Source: Rhodanobacter glycinis
GTDB lineage: Bacteria; Pseudomonadota; Gammaproteobacteria; Xanthomonadales; Rhodanobacteraceae
Length of the DNA stretch: 64,000 bases
Assembly: GCF_006438785.1 (NCBI RefSeq)
Contig: NZ_RCZB01000001.1
Location: 941,912-1,005,911, forward strand
Direction: 5' to 3'
In this document: positions 45,671 through 56,854 of the stretch, in pieces
Layout of the letters: the number at the start of each line of letters is the position of its first letter
Numbering within the stretch: the first letter of the stretch is position 1
Notes under the pieces: model-generated
Seen by the model: the letters and a program-made list of their open reading frames with translations, nothing else
Told to the model about the DNA's origin: nothing
Database searches by the model: none
Position numbers and translations under genes: made by a program

Positions 45671-46684
45671 TCAGCGCCCGAAGATGATTTCCTTGCCTTC
45701 ATGATCGCGATCCCAGCCGCGCAGCTGGTCGCGGATGTGGGCGATGCGCTGGCGACCGAGCGCGTTGCGCTCTTCGTCGAGGACCTGGCCATCCAGCAGT
45801 TCGGCCAGACGCTGTGCGGTGGGAAGCATGGCGTCCCATGCGTCGAGTGCCGGCAACGGTGCCGGCAAGGTCATGAAGAAGCTCACACCGGGCGTATGCA
45901 GTGTGTCTAGACGACTCAGGTCAAAGTTGCCTGGCTTGAGCATGTTGGCGACGCTGAAGATCGGACCGAGTTCGCGCTTGCCATCGACCAAGCGGTGATA
46001 GATGCCCATGTCGCCGAATTCGAGCCCGGCCTTCTCGGCGGCAACCACCAGGTCCGGCCCATTGAAGTGCCCTCCTTCGCGCGCAACCACGAACAACGTG
46101 ACGATGCGCTCGACCGGCAGCTGCGCCGGTCGCCGACCGAGATCCGAACGCGGTGGCGTACCGGTCGACGTAGCCGCTGTCGTCGGCGATGGCGGCATTG
46201 CCACGGGTGCCATCGCCGGGGCGTCCTGTGGAGCCGGTTCCCTGGAGCTGGGGGCACGCAAGGCGTCAATGATCGATGACACGTGATCCGCGAGCTTGAG
46301 TTGCGGTGGCTTGACCTTGGCCGCCGCGGCGGGAGCCGATGGCTGACTGCGCTCACCGGAAAGCGTGGCACCCAGACGCTCCAGCTCTTCGCGCAGGCCA
46401 ACTTCAAGTTCACCCTGCTGGGGTTTTGCGCCGCCGGCCAACGGATCGTCGATGACCGCGTCGAACCCGGTGAACGACGGTTCTTCGTCGACAGCCCGCT
46501 CGCCCAGCGTGGGTTCGCGGCGATCACCGCCATGCTGGGTGGGCACGATTCGACGCTTGCCCTGCTCTTTCTTCGGCTGGCCGAACAGCCATATCAGCGC
46601 CAGCACGATCACGCCGACGATCAGCAGCGGAATGCCGACGGCAGGATTCCAGGCAAAGGCAATCACGGGTTGCAGCGTCATCAT
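45671..46684 (-). CDS. zipA: Cell division protein ZipA
   Basis: A 337-residue inner-membrane protein that tethers FtsZ at the division site. It has a short N-terminus and one membrane segment (AVGIPLLIVGVIVLALIWLF), then a long charged, Pro/Ala-rich linker (residues 35-205) and the C-terminal FtsZ-binding fold (LPVERIVTLFVVAREGGHFN, then LGPIFSVANMLKPGNFDLSR and TPGVSFFMTLPAPLPALDAW). The start at 46684 follows GAGGAACCC; the open frame upstream runs into smc. It lies 7 bases from the smc stop and is probably co-transcribed. ligA, its usual neighbour, is not present. Confidence 0.92.
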   Translation of the reverse strand: MMTLQPVIAFAWNPAVGIPLLIVGVIVLALIWLFGQPKKEQGKRRIVPTQHGGDRREPTLGERAVDEEPSFTGFDAVIDDPLAGGAKPQQGELEVGLREELERLGATLSGERSQPSAPAAAAKVKPPQLKLADHVSSIIDALRAPSSREPAPQDAPAMAPVAMPPSPTTAATSTGTPPRSDLGRRPAQLPVERIVTLFVVAREGGHFNGPDLVVAAEKAGLEFGDMGIYHRLVDGKRELGPIFSVANMLKPGNFDLSRLDTLHTPGVSFFMTLPAPLPALDAWDAMLPTAQRLAELLDGQVLDEERNALGRQRIAHIRDQLRGWDRDHEGKEIIFGR

Positions 46685-46691
46685 GGGTTCC

Positions 46692-49600
46692 TCAGGCAGC
46701 GCCTGCCAGTTTAGCCGCTTCGGCCAGATCAACCTGTACCAGTCGTGACACGCCCGGCTCGCGCATGGTCACGCCGCACAGCTGGGTGGCCGCTTCCATG
46801 GTGGCCTTGTTGTGGCTGATGAAGATGAATTGTACTTTCTCGCTCATCTCGCGAACCAAACTGGAGAAGCGTCCAACGTTCGCCTCGTCCAGCGGCGCAT
46901 CGACCTCGTCGAGCAGGCAGAACGGTGCGGGGTTGAGCCCGAAGATCGCGAACACCAACGATACCGCGGTAAGGGCCTTCTCGCCGCCGGATAGCAGGGT
47001 GATGTTGGAAACCCGCTTGCCCGGCGGACGCGCCATGATCGACACGCCAGTGCTGAGCAGATCGTCGCCGGTCAGCTCCAGGTATGCATGGCCGCCACCG
47101 AACAGGCGCGGGAACAGCTCCTGCACCCCAGCGTTGACCTTGTCGAAGGTATCCTTGAAACGCTGACGGGTTTCGCGGTCGATCTTCTTGATCGCGCCTT
47201 CCAGTGTATCCATCGCGCTGACCAGGTCGGCCAGCTGGTTGTCCAGATAGGTCTTGCGCTCGCTTTGCTCGGCATGTTCCTGGATCGCAGCGAGGTTGAC
47301 CGGCTCCAGCCGGGCGATCTTCTGGCCGATGTCGCCCAACTGCAGGCGCCATTGATTTGCGTCGATGTCGTCAGCGAGTTCTGCCAGCAGGGTTTCCAGT
47401 TCAAGGCCGGAGGCAGTGATCGCCTCGGCCAGCTGCTCGGCACGCAGATGCAGCGCTTGCGCAGCTAGGCGTTTCTCCGACAGGCTTTCGCGCAAGTTCG
47501 AAAGCCCCTGCTCCGCCACATGGCGCTGCTGTTCCAGCTTGCGGAATTCAAGGTCGCAATCTTCCAGCGCACGACGCGCGTCGACCAGCTGCTTGTCGAC
47601 CAGCAGGCGCTGATCCAGATAAGCCTGTCGCTCAGCCTCCAGTTCCGCGATGGGGTCGGAGCCGGCTGCGAGTTGTTCGGTGATCTCGGTACGGCGTGAT
47701 TCGATCTGGCGCAACTGGGCATCCATGCGCCCCAATGCCTGTTCCAGCGAAGCCAGCGACGAGCGTTTCGATTCCAGCGACAGTGCCAACGAATGCGACT
47801 GGTCGGCTGCCTCGCGCGCATTCATGCGTGCTTCCTCGCGGGATTCGAGCAACGCGCGGCGTTCGTTTTCCAGCTCGCGACGCTGGTCTTCCAAGTCGCC
47901 CATCAGGCCGACCGACTCATCCAGCCGGGCCCGCGCTTCACGGGTCTGGCCCTGCAATTCGTCGATCTGCGTGGCCAGATCCGCCAGCTCGCCATTGACC
48001 TTGTCGGCGCGCGCGCGGGCGGTTTCCAGCTTGCCGCGATGACTCTGCAACTGTCCGGCCAATTCGGACTGGCGCCGATGCGCGTTGTACAACTCGCGTT
48101 GCGCGTCGTCCCGCGCGCGCTCGGTCTCGAACTTGCTGGTGCGCAAGTTGTCGAGTTGTTCGCTGGCTTCCTCAAGCTGTGCTTCGAGTGTGGCGATCTG
48201 CTCGCCGAGCAAACGCAGGTCACGCTCGCGTGCCAGCACGCCGACCTGGCTGCCCTGCGCCCGGCGCACTCTTGCCCAGCCTGGACCAAGCCATTCGCCA
48301 CCGCGGGTGATCACTGACTGATATGGCGTTAGTGCAGACAGCGAGGCCACACGTTGATGGGCGTCGGCAAGCGATTCAGCCGTCAGCACGTGGCCGAGAA
48401 TGGCCATCGCCGCCGCCGGCCCGCGCACGTGTGCGGCGAGTGTGCCAGCGGTGTTGGCGCCACCCTCGGCGGCATCGAGCAGCGCGACGTCGGCGTTGTC
48501 GAGCGCACCGAATTCCGTGGCCAACGCATGCGATCCGTCCACCAGCACGCTGTCCAGAAAACCGGTCAGGGCGGTTTCCACCGCAGTTTCCCAACCCGCT
48601 TCGACCTGCAGCGATTCGCCGAGGCGACGCGATTTGTTCAGTCCCAGACGAGCCAGCCAGCCGCTGGCGGCACTCTCTTCCTGACCAAGTGCAGCGTGTT
48701 GCAGCGCTTCGAGCGAGGCGTGCCGGCCACGTGCGGTCTGCAATTGCTGGCGCGCCTCGTTCAACGCCGACTGGACCTGACGTTCTTCCTCCAACACCTT
48801 TTCGTGGCTGGACTTGTGCTGGTCGAGCAGACTGCCCAGCGTTTCCACACGCTCGCGCTGGGTGTCGTGTTCGTTGTGCAACTGTTCGCCGGCAGCATCC
48901 AGTGCGGCCACGTCGGTGGCTTTCTGTTCGGTCTCCAGCACTTCGCGGCGGCGCGCCAGATCGATGCCCTGGCGATCCAGATAGTTGAGCTTGGTACGTT
49001 CCACCTCGGCCGCACGATTGGATTCGCCGGCGTTGCGGGTGTGACTATCCCAGCGCTGCTGCCAATCGGCCAGTTTCGCTTCGGTGCTGCGCTGGGCCTC
49101 GGCGGTGTCGTCCTGCAACTGCTGCAATGCTTCGAGTTTCGGCTCGCCTTCGGCCAACGCCATGCGCAACGTTTCGATTTGAGCGTTGTCGGTGGCGATA
49201 TGTGCGGCCAGCTCGGCATGTTCACGCTCGGCGTCGCCATGGGCGCGCTGCAGGCGATCGGCGGTTTCGCGATTGTGGCGGACCTGCTGCTCGACCCGCG
49301 CTATCTCGGCACCGACCTTGTAAACATCAGCCTGCACCGCGTTCAGATGTTCGCTGGCGTCGGTGTGACGTTCGCGCACACTTTCCAGTTGTGCCTCGAT
49401 CTGGCGTTGGCCAGCCAGCTGCTTTTCGATCTCGATCTCGGCTGCGGAAAGGTCGGCGCCTTCACCGTCGTGCTGGCTCTTCAATCCGCGGTATTCCAAT
49501 GCGCGCAGTTCGGCTTCCTTGCGCGTCTGCTCTTCCTTCAGTGCCTTCCAGCGCTCGGCCGCGCGGGCCTGGCGATTGAGGTGGTCGAGCTGCTTGTCGA

Positions 49601-50201
49601 CTTCATCGCGCACGTCGCGCACGCGGTCGAGGTTTTCGCGGGTGGCCTTGATGCGGCTCTCGGTTTCCTTGCGGCGCTCCTTGTACTTGGAGATGCCGGC
49701 GGCCTCTTCCAGGTGCATGCGCAACTCTTCCGGGTGCGCGTCGATGATCTGGCTGATCATGCCCTGCTCGATGATCGAGTAGCTGCGCGGGCCCAGGCCG
49801 GTGCCGAGGAACAGATCGGTGATGTCGCGGCGACGGCAACGCGCACCGTTGAGGAAATACGCGGATTGGCCGTCGCGGGTGACCTGGCGCTTCACCGAGA
49901 TCTCGGCGTACTGCCCATACTCGCCCTGGATCGAGCCGTCAGCGTTGTCGAAGATCAGCTCGACGGTGGCCTGCCCCACGGGCTTGCGCGTGTTGGAGCC
50001 GGAGAAGATCACGTCGGTCAGCGAATCGCCGCGCAGGCGGCTGGCCGCGCTCTCGCCCATCACCCAGCGGATCGCGTCGATGATGTTGGATTTGCCGCAG
50101 CCATTCGGGCCTACCACGCCGATCATGTTGCTCGGCAGATGCAGGGTGGTCGGGTCCACGAAGGACTTGAAACCGGCGAGTTTGATCGTGCTCAGGCGCA
50201 T
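46692..50201 (-). CDS. smc: Chromosome segregation protein SMC
   Basis: A 1169-residue SMC ATPase, the usual length. The N-terminal head holds Walker A (GPNGCGKSNIIDAIRWVMGE). Long coiled coils run through residues 170-500 and 680-1010 around a hinge near 520-660. The C-terminal head has the signature NITLLSGGEKALTAVSL and Walker B (PFCLLDEVDAPLDEANV). SMC dimers with ScpA and ScpB compact and align the chromosome. First gene of an smc-zipA unit. Confidence 0.97.
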   Translation of the reverse strand: MRLSTIKLAGFKSFVDPTTLHLPSNMIGVVGPNGCGKSNIIDAIRWVMGESAASRLRGDSLTDVIFSGSNTRKPVGQATVELIFDNADGSIQGEYGQYAEISVKRQVTRDGQSAYFLNGARCRRRDITDLFLGTGLGPRSYSIIEQGMISQIIDAHPEELRMHLEEAAGISKYKERRKETESRIKATRENLDRVRDVRDEVDKQLDHLNRQARAAERWKALKEEQTRKEAELRALEYRGLKSQHDGEGADLSAAEIEIEKQLAGQRQIEAQLESVRERHTDASEHLNAVQADVYKVGAEIARVEQQVRHNRETADRLQRAHGDAEREHAELAAHIATDNAQIETLRMALAEGEPKLEALQQLQDDTAEAQRSTEAKLADWQQRWDSHTRNAGESNRAAEVERTKLNYLDRQGIDLARRREVLETEQKATDVAALDAAGEQLHNEHDTQRERVETLGSLLDQHKSSHEKVLEEERQVQSALNEARQQLQTARGRHASLEALQHAALGQEESAASGWLARLGLNKSRRLGESLQVEAGWETAVETALTGFLDSVLVDGSHALATEFGALDNADVALLDAAEGGANTAGTLAAHVRGPAAAMAILGHVLTAESLADAHQRVASLSALTPYQSVITRGGEWLGPGWARVRRAQGSQVGVLARERDLRLLGEQIATLEAQLEEASEQLDNLRTSKFETERARDDAQRELYNAHRRQSELAGQLQSHRGKLETARARADKVNGELADLATQIDELQGQTREARARLDESVGLMGDLEDQRRELENERRALLESREEARMNAREAADQSHSLALSLESKRSSLASLEQALGRMDAQLRQIESRRTEITEQLAAGSDPIAELEAERQAYLDQRLLVDKQLVDARRALEDCDLEFRKLEQQRHVAEQGLSNLRESLSEKRLAAQALHLRAEQLAEAITASGLELETLLAELADDIDANQWRLQLGDIGQKIARLEPVNLAAIQEHAEQSERKTYLDNQLADLVSAMDTLEGAIKKIDRETRQRFKDTFDKVNAGVQELFPRLFGGGHAYLELTGDDLLSTGVSIMARPPGKRVSNITLLSGGEKALTAVSLVFAIFGLNPAPFCLLDEVDAPLDEANVGRFSSLVREMSEKVQFIFISHNKATMEAATQLCGVTMREPGVSRLVQVDLAEAAKLAGAA

Positions 50202-50293
50202 GCGGTCATCAGTGGGTCAGTCAGGTAACGCCCGCTGGTGGGGCGACAGGGCACTGTGCCAAACGCGGGGCGGCGCTGCAATGCGGGTTCGTA

Positions 50294-50318
50294 TGAAGTT
50301 TCACTTCAACAGTGAAAC
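50294..50318. promoter_or_regulatory. Overlapping inverted repeats upstream of smc
   Basis: TGAAGT-TTC-ACTTCA (50294-50308) and GTTTCACT-TCAAC-AGTGAAAC (50298-50318) overlap in the 138-base gap between bolA and smc, about 95 bases before the smc ATG. Both arms match perfectly. Two overlapping palindromes fit a dimer-of-dimers repressor such as some TetR proteins. No regulator gene is near. Confidence 0.45.
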
Positions 50319-50339
50319 ATAACTACATGTTGCCAATTG

Positions 50340-50603
50340 TTATTTGTCTTGAACGGCGTCGATCGATAGCGCATGGATGCCGTTATCCATCAGCTCGTCG
50401 AGCGCCGCGTAAACCATCCGATGGCGTTTGATCGGCGCCTGGCCGGCGAACGCGGCGCTGACGATGCGCACGTGAAAGTGTCCCTTGCCCTCACCTGCAT
50501 GGCCGGCGTGCTTGTGGCCTTCGTCCAGTACTTCCAGTTCATTCGGTGCGAATGCGACCTGCAAGCGCGCGCGGATCTGCTCAATGACGGGTTGCCCGGT
50601 CAT
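50340..50603 (-). CDS. bolA: BolA-family protein
   Basis: An 87-residue BolA protein. The family signature is in HVRIVSAAFAGQAPIKRHRM, then VYAALDELMDNGIHALSI, with the conserved invariant His in KRHR. A His-rich loop (DEGHKHAGHAGEGKGH) may bind an Fe-S cluster with a monothiol glutaredoxin. The start is the ATG at 50603; a longer open frame through yciI is not used. It is downstream of yciI by 14 bases. Confidence 0.9.
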   Translation of the reverse strand: MTGQPVIEQIRARLQVAFAPNELEVLDEGHKHAGHAGEGKGHFHVRIVSAAFAGQAPIKRHRMVYAALDELMDNGIHALSIDAVQDK

Positions 50604-50617
50604 CGCCACGCCCGCGG

Positions 50618-50917
50618 TCACGGCAGCACTTTGCGGAATGGCTTGACCGAGGTTTCGCGATACACGCCAGCGGCGATGTAGGGATCTGCAGCTGCCCAGG
50701 CTTCCGCCTCGGCCAACGAAGCGAACTCGGCCACGATCAGGCTGCCGCTGAAACCGGCCGGGCCCGGATCTTCCGCGTCGATCGCCGGAAACGGCCCGGC
50801 CAGCAGCATGCGGCCTTCGTCCTGCAACTGCTGCAGGCGGGACAAGTGTGCCGGACGCGCGGACTTGCGCGCTTCCAGCGAGTTTGCATTGTCGGTGCCG
50901 ATGATCGCGTACCACAT
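50618..50917 (-). CDS. yciI: YciI-family protein
   Basis: A 99-residue ferredoxin-like protein of the YciI family, with [20 protein letters not shown] and the conserved [21 protein letters not shown] His-Asp pair near the active pocket is typical. Biological role unknown. It starts 3 bases after lysS ends and precedes bolA closely, so lysS-yciI-bolA are likely one transcript. Confidence 0.88.
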   Translation of the reverse strand: MWYAIIGTDNANSLEARKSARPAHLSRLQQLQDEGRMLLAGPFPAIDAEDPGPAGFSGSLIVAEFASLAEAEAWAAADPYIAAGVYRETSVKPFRKVLP

Positions 50918-50920
50918 GGT

Positions 50921-52438
<1,518 letters not shown>

Positions 52439-52544
52439 GGGGATTCCGTTACTGTCGGCGCTCGCGCGGAGCGGCGGACGTTCTTTTGTCTATGGTTGGG
52501 TCGCAAACAACAGGGGAGGTTTTCCTTCGGAACAGCGTCGCCCG

Positions 52545-52871
52545 TCAATCGTCCTTGTGAAACACGTGCTTGACCGCGTGTCGGGTCGCATTCCAGCCAT
52601 CGCGCGCGCCGTGTCCGACGGCGATACCGGCCTTCTTTGCGCCGTGCCCGATGCCGACGCCAGCCTCCTTCGCGCCATGCCCGACCGAGACGGCGACGTG
52701 CTTGGTTGCGTGGCCGATGTCGCGGGCGCCGTTGCCGATGCCATGGCCGACGGCCTTGGCATCCTGCTTGACGCCCTGGCCGGATGAGCTTTGCTGCGCT
52801 CCAGCCGTGCCGTCGAACGCCGCAAGTGCGGCGAGTGCGACAAGGATTCCGCAGATTTTCTTGCTGTTCAT
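52545..52871 (-). CDS. Secreted small protein with 11-residue GHGAK repeats
   Basis: A 108-residue protein with a signal peptide (ICGILVALAALAAFDGTAGA), followed by repeats of about 11 residues built on GHGAKEAG: VGHGIGNGARD, VGHGAKEAGVG, IGHGAKKAGIA and VGHGARDGWNA. This periodicity gives an amphipathic helix with a His/Lys face, like apolipoprotein or LEA-type repeats. It may bind the envelope or metal. It lies between prfB and lysS on the same strand. No family assigned. Confidence 0.65.
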   Translation of the reverse strand: MNSKKICGILVALAALAAFDGTAGAQQSSSGQGVKQDAKAVGHGIGNGARDIGHATKHVAVSVGHGAKEAGVGIGHGAKKAGIAVGHGARDGWNATRHAVKHVFHKDD

Positions 52872-52917
52872 GCCGGGACTCCTTGCAGGCGATCGGGCCG
52901 ATTCAACGGATCAGTAC

Positions 52918-54043
52918 TCACGCGTCGCTGCGCTTCGAACCCGCCTCGAGGCCAGATTTCAGACTGGCCTCGATGAACTCGTCCAGGTCGCCATCCAGAA
53001 CTTTCTGCGTGTCGGTGCGTTCGATGCCGGTACGCAGATCCTTGATGCGGCTCTGGTCGAGCACGTAGTTGCGGATCTGGCTGCCCCAGCCGATGTCGGA
53101 CTTGGTCGCTTCCAGCGCATCGCGCTCGACGTTGCGCTTCTGCACTTCCAGCTCGTACAGCTTGGCCGCCAACATCTTCATCGCGGTGGCGCGGTTCGCG
53201 TGCTGGCTGCGGCCGGTCTGGCAGGCCACCACAGTATTGGTCGGGATATGCGTGATGCGCACCGCCGATTCGGTCTTGTTGACGTGCTGACCACCGGCGC
53301 CGGACGAACGGTATACATCGGTGCGCAGATCGGCCGGGTTGATGTCGATATCGATATCGTCCTCGACCTCCGGCGACACGAACACCGAAGTGAAACTGGT
53401 GTGCCGGCGGTTGTCCGAATCGAACGGGCTCTTGCGCACCAGTCGGTGCACGCCGATCTCGGTCTTCAGCCAGCCGTAGGCGTAGTCGCCTTCGACACGG
53501 AACGTGGCGGATTTGATGCCAGCCACATCACCGCCGCTGACTTCCATCAACTCGGTCGTCCAGCCACGCGATTCGCACCAGCGCAGGTACATGCGCAGCA
53601 GCATTTCAGCCCAGTCCTGCGCCTCGGTGCCGCCGGCGCCGGCCTGGATGTCGACGAACGCGTTGGTCGCGTCCATCTTGCCGGAAAACATGCGCTGGAA
53701 CTCCAGCTTGCTGACCTGCGCATCCAGTCTGGCCAGGTCCTCGATCACCGAGCTGACAGTTTCGTCGTCGCCGTCGGCCATGGCCATTTCCAGCAACTCG
53801 CTGGCGTCGGTGAGACTGGCGGTCAGCGTGTCGATGCCATTGACGATGGTATGCAGGCGGGCGCGTTCGCGGCCCAGCTCCTGCGCGCGCGCCGGATCGT
53901 CCCAGACGTTCGGGTTCTCCAGTTCGCGGCTTACTTCTTCCAGGCGTTCGCTTTTTGTGGCGTAGTCAAAGATACCCCCTAAGCGACTCGACGCGGCCCC
54001 GGAGGTCGGCGATCTGCGCAAGGATCGGATTGGTCTCGATCAT
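52918..54043 (-). CDS. prfB: Peptide chain release factor 2 (programmed +1 frameshift)
   Basis: The gene starts at the ATG at 54043 and reads 25 codons ([25 protein letters not shown]) to an in-frame UGA at 53966-53968. The product continues in the +1 frame from 53967 ([19 protein letters not shown]) to 52918, giving 374 residues. RF2 releases proteins at UGA and UAA. The GGQ loop ([19 protein letters not shown]) and the stop-recognition SPF motif ([15 protein letters not shown]) are present. The single-frame version with a downstream Met would lose the family N-terminus. Confidence 0.96.
53965..53981 (-). promoter_or_regulatory. prfB: prfB recoding site
   Basis: On the minus strand AGGGGGTATCTTTGAC contains the internal Shine-Dalgarno-like AGGGGG, then TAT, the slippery CTT and the stop TGA followed by C. 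This is the classic RF2 autoregulatory +1 frameshift: low RF2 makes the ribosome pause at UGA and slip to UUU. Confidence 0.93.
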
Positions 54044-54154
54044 GTGATGGCGGTCCAGAATGCAAGCGCACAAGAATACCAGAGGAGACGCTGCCTTCGC
54101 TGTACAACGCACTGCAACTACACTAGCCATACCCACTTCCGAACGGAGCTCGCC

Positions 54155-55639
54155 ATGCCGATCGACCGTCGAAAGTTCCTGAAGCTGAGTGGCCTGGCCA
54201 CTTTGGGTGGTGCCATGCCGGGACTGTTGCAGGCCGATGATGTGGTGGCCATGCGGTCATCCGGGCCGCATGGCAATGCCGACTACACGCTGCGCATCGG
54301 TCGGAGCCTGGTGGAGCTTGCGCCCGATCACATCGTTTCCACCCGAACCTACAACGGTCGGTTTCCCGGGCCGCTGCTGCGACTGAAACAAGGCCGTTCG
54401 GTGATGGTGGACATCTTCAACGACACTGACAGGCCGGAGCAACTGCACTGGCACGGACAGTTCCTGCCCGTAGCGGTGGATGGCGCAGTCGAAGAAGGGA
54501 CTCCGTACATTCCGGCTTACGGCATGCGTCGGATCGCCTTCACGCCGGGGCCGGCGGGGCTGCGCTTTTATCACACGCATCTGCGCGCCGGTGCCGATCT
54601 CGACCTTGGCCAGTACAGCGGCCTGGCCGGACCGGTGTATATCGAGCCGCGGCATGAGCCGGGCGCCCATGATCGCGAGGTGTTCCTGGTGCTGAAGGAG
54701 TTCGATCCGTTCTTCAGCAAGGGCGGCGACATGGCGATGGATTTCCTGCGGCCGGGCGAACGCGATCCGACCTTGCAGCAGCGCGGCGAAAAGACGATGA
54801 AAGCCTCGCTGGCCGGTGGCATGTCGCACGGATACGAAGTCGGCTATCAGTCGTTCTCGATCAACGGCCGCATGCTCGGCCACGGCGAACCTGTCCGCGT
54901 GCGCGCCGGCGAGCGCGTATTGCTGCACATCGTCAACGCCAGCGCCACCGAGATCCGCAGCCTCGCCCTGCCCGGCCACACGTTCACGGTGGTGGCGCTG
55001 GACGGCAATCCGGTGCCGCATCCGGCAACGGTGCCGGTGTTGTGGCTGGGCACCGCCGAGCGCATTTCAGCCATCGTCGAGATGACGCATCCGGGGGTGT
55101 GGATACTCGGCGACCTGGCCGATGACGACCGTACACGCGGCATGGGCATCGTGGTCGAGTACGCCGGATACGGCGGCAAGCCGCAATGGGTCAAGCCGCC
55201 ACCGTTCCAGTGGGACTATCGCCGTTTCGCCGTGCCGAATGCGCCGTCGCCGGCCACCCCCGATGAAACCATCAAGCTGACCTTCGCCAAGCGCAACGCG
55301 GCCGTCCATGGCTTCAACCAGTGGACGATCAACGGCCAGCCGTTCGACATGCGCACGATGCAACCCACTTACCGACTGCAGTACGGCAAGCGCTACCGGC
55401 TGCGCATGCACAACGCCAGCGACGACATCCACCCGATGCACCTGCACCGACACAGCTTCGAGATCACCCGCATCGCCGGCCAGCCTGTCGCCGGCGTGAT
55501 CAAAGACGTGGCGATGCTGGGTGGCTACCAGAGCATGGATGTCGATTTCACGGCCGAGCAGCGTGGGCTCTCGCTGTTCCACTGCCACATGCAGCTGCAC
55601 ATGGATTTCGGTTTCATGACGTTGTTCGATTGCGCATGA
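54155..55639 (+). CDS. Tat-exported multicopper oxidase
   Basis: A 494-residue laccase-like oxidase. The N-terminus MPIDRRKFLKLSGLATLGG is a Tat signal. The four copper clusters are visible: LHWHG, RFYHTHL, IHPMHLHRHSFE and SLFHCHMQLHMDFGFM. Such enzymes oxidise Cu(I) or phenolics in the periplasm. The ATG at 54155 starts the signal; the frame is open further up but without a signal. The stop overlaps the chrA start by 4 bases, so the pair is coupled. Confidence 0.88.
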   Translation: MPIDRRKFLKLSGLATLGGAMPGLLQADDVVAMRSSGPHGNADYTLRIGRSLVELAPDHIVSTRTYNGRFPGPLLRLKQGRSVMVDIFNDTDRPEQLHWHGQFLPVAVDGAVEEGTPYIPAYGMRRIAFTPGPAGLRFYHTHLRAGADLDLGQYSGLAGPVYIEPRHEPGAHDREVFLVLKEFDPFFSKGGDMAMDFLRPGERDPTLQQRGEKTMKASLAGGMSHGYEVGYQSFSINGRMLGHGEPVRVRAGERVLLHIVNASATEIRSLALPGHTFTVVALDGNPVPHPATVPVLWLGTAERISAIVEMTHPGVWILGDLADDDRTRGMGIVVEYAGYGGKPQWVKPPPFQWDYRRFAVPNAPSPATPDETIKLTFAKRNAAVHGFNQWTINGQPFDMRTMQPTYRLQYGKRYRLRMHNASDDIHPMHLHRHSFEITRIAGQPVAGVIKDVAMLGGYQSMDVDFTAEQRGLSLFHCHMQLHMDFGFMTLFDCA

Positions 55640-56850
55640 ACCACGCAGCACGCACATCTGCCCTGGCCACCTCCGGGTCCGCATGGGAGGTACTGGCCGT
55701 ATTTCTCAAGCTGGGCATGTCCTCATTCGGCGGACCGATCGCGCATCTGGGCTATTTCCATCGCGAGTTTGTCGAACGGCGACGCTGGCTGGATGACGAG
55801 CGTTTCGGCCAGCTGCTGGCGTTGTGCCAGTTCCTGCCGGGACCGGCGAGCAGCCAGCTGGGGTTTTCCATCGGCCTGCTGCAGGCGGGCGGATGGGGCG
55901 GCCTCGCCGCTTTCGTCGGATTCACCCTGCCCTCGGCCCTGCTGATGTTTGCCTTCGCCGTGCTGAGTACCCATTTGTCCGGTGCGCTGGGCCAGGCGGC
56001 GATCCACGGACTGAAACTAGTAGCCGTGGCGATGGTCGCCCATGGTCTGCTCGGCATGGTACGCCGGCTCACACCGGACGTACCGCGTCTGCTACTCGCC
56101 GCGCTCGCTGCCGTGCTGATCGTGATCGTTGGCAACGCATGGATGCAATTGCTGGTGATCGCCTTCGGTGCAGTACTGGGTCCCTGGCTGTGCCGCACGG
56201 TAATGGCCCATCCGGGCGATCGTCTGGTTCTGCAGCATGGGCGCCGCGGCGGCATCGCATTGCTGGCCGTGTTCGCCATCTTGCTGCTGCTCTCCCTGGC
56301 GCCGTGGCCTGGCGCGCCAGCATGGGCTCAGCTAACGGCGGGGTTCTACCGTGCTGGCGCGCTGGTATTCGGCGGCGGCCATGTGGTGCTGCCTTTGCTG
56401 AAGCAGACCGTGGTCGATCCGGGCTGGCTCGATGGCAACAGCTTCCTCGCCGGCTACGGTGCGGCCCAGGCGGTGCCCGGCCCGATGTTCAGCCTCGCGG
56501 CGTTTCTCGGTGAACGCATCGGCGTCGGACATAGTGGCGCGCTTGGCGCCACAGTCTGCCTGCTTGCGATCTTTCTGCCGGGGTTGCTGCTGGTTTCCGC
56601 AGCGCTGCCGTTCTGGCAGGCGCTGGCCGCGAGGGATGATGCCGCACGCGTGCTCGCTGGCGTCAACGCTGCGGTGGTCGGCTTGCTCGCCGCCGCGCTG
56701 TACAACCCGGTGTGGATCAGTGCCGTGCATCGCCCGCTCGATGTCATCATCGCGCTGAGTGCCTTCGCCTTGCTCGCCTGGGCACGATGGCCGGCGCTTG
56801 CCATCACCGGATGGTGCGTGACGGCTTCGCTGCTCACGGTACTGTTTTGA
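55636..56850 (+). CDS. chrA: Chromate transporter ChrA
   Basis: A 404-residue membrane protein of the CHR family, made of two similar halves. The signature occurs in each: MSSFGGPIAHLGYFHREFVE with FLPGPASSQLGFSIGLLQAG in the first, and GALVFGGGHVVLPLLKQTVV with AVPGPMFSLAAFLGERIG in the second. Long CHR proteins export chromate. The ATG overlaps the oxidase stop. It is convergent with asnB, with 4 bases between the stops. Confidence 0.92.
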   Translation: MNHAARTSALATSGSAWEVLAVFLKLGMSSFGGPIAHLGYFHREFVERRRWLDDERFGQLLALCQFLPGPASSQLGFSIGLLQAGGWGGLAAFVGFTLPSALLMFAFAVLSTHLSGALGQAAIHGLKLVAVAMVAHGLLGMVRRLTPDVPRLLLAALAAVLIVIVGNAWMQLLVIAFGAVLGPWLCRTVMAHPGDRLVLQHGRRGGIALLAVFAILLLLSLAPWPGAPAWAQLTAGFYRAGALVFGGGHVVLPLLKQTVVDPGWLDGNSFLAGYGAAQAVPGPMFSLAAFLGERIGVGHSGALGATVCLLAIFLPGLLLVSAALPFWQALAARDDAARVLAGVNAAVVGLLAAALYNPVWISAVHRPLDVIIALSAFALLAWARWPALAITGWCVTASLLTVLF

Positions 56851-56854
56851 TGGC

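Noticed and set aside
48354..50228. A 624-codon plus-strand open frame opposite smc
   Set aside because: It is a shadow of the GC-rich coiled-coil coding strand. smc on the other strand has full ATPase motifs over its whole length.
53966..53968. prfB read as a pseudogene because of an in-frame stop
   Set aside because: The stop is the programmed frameshift UGA with the proper upstream signal and continuing RF2 sequence.
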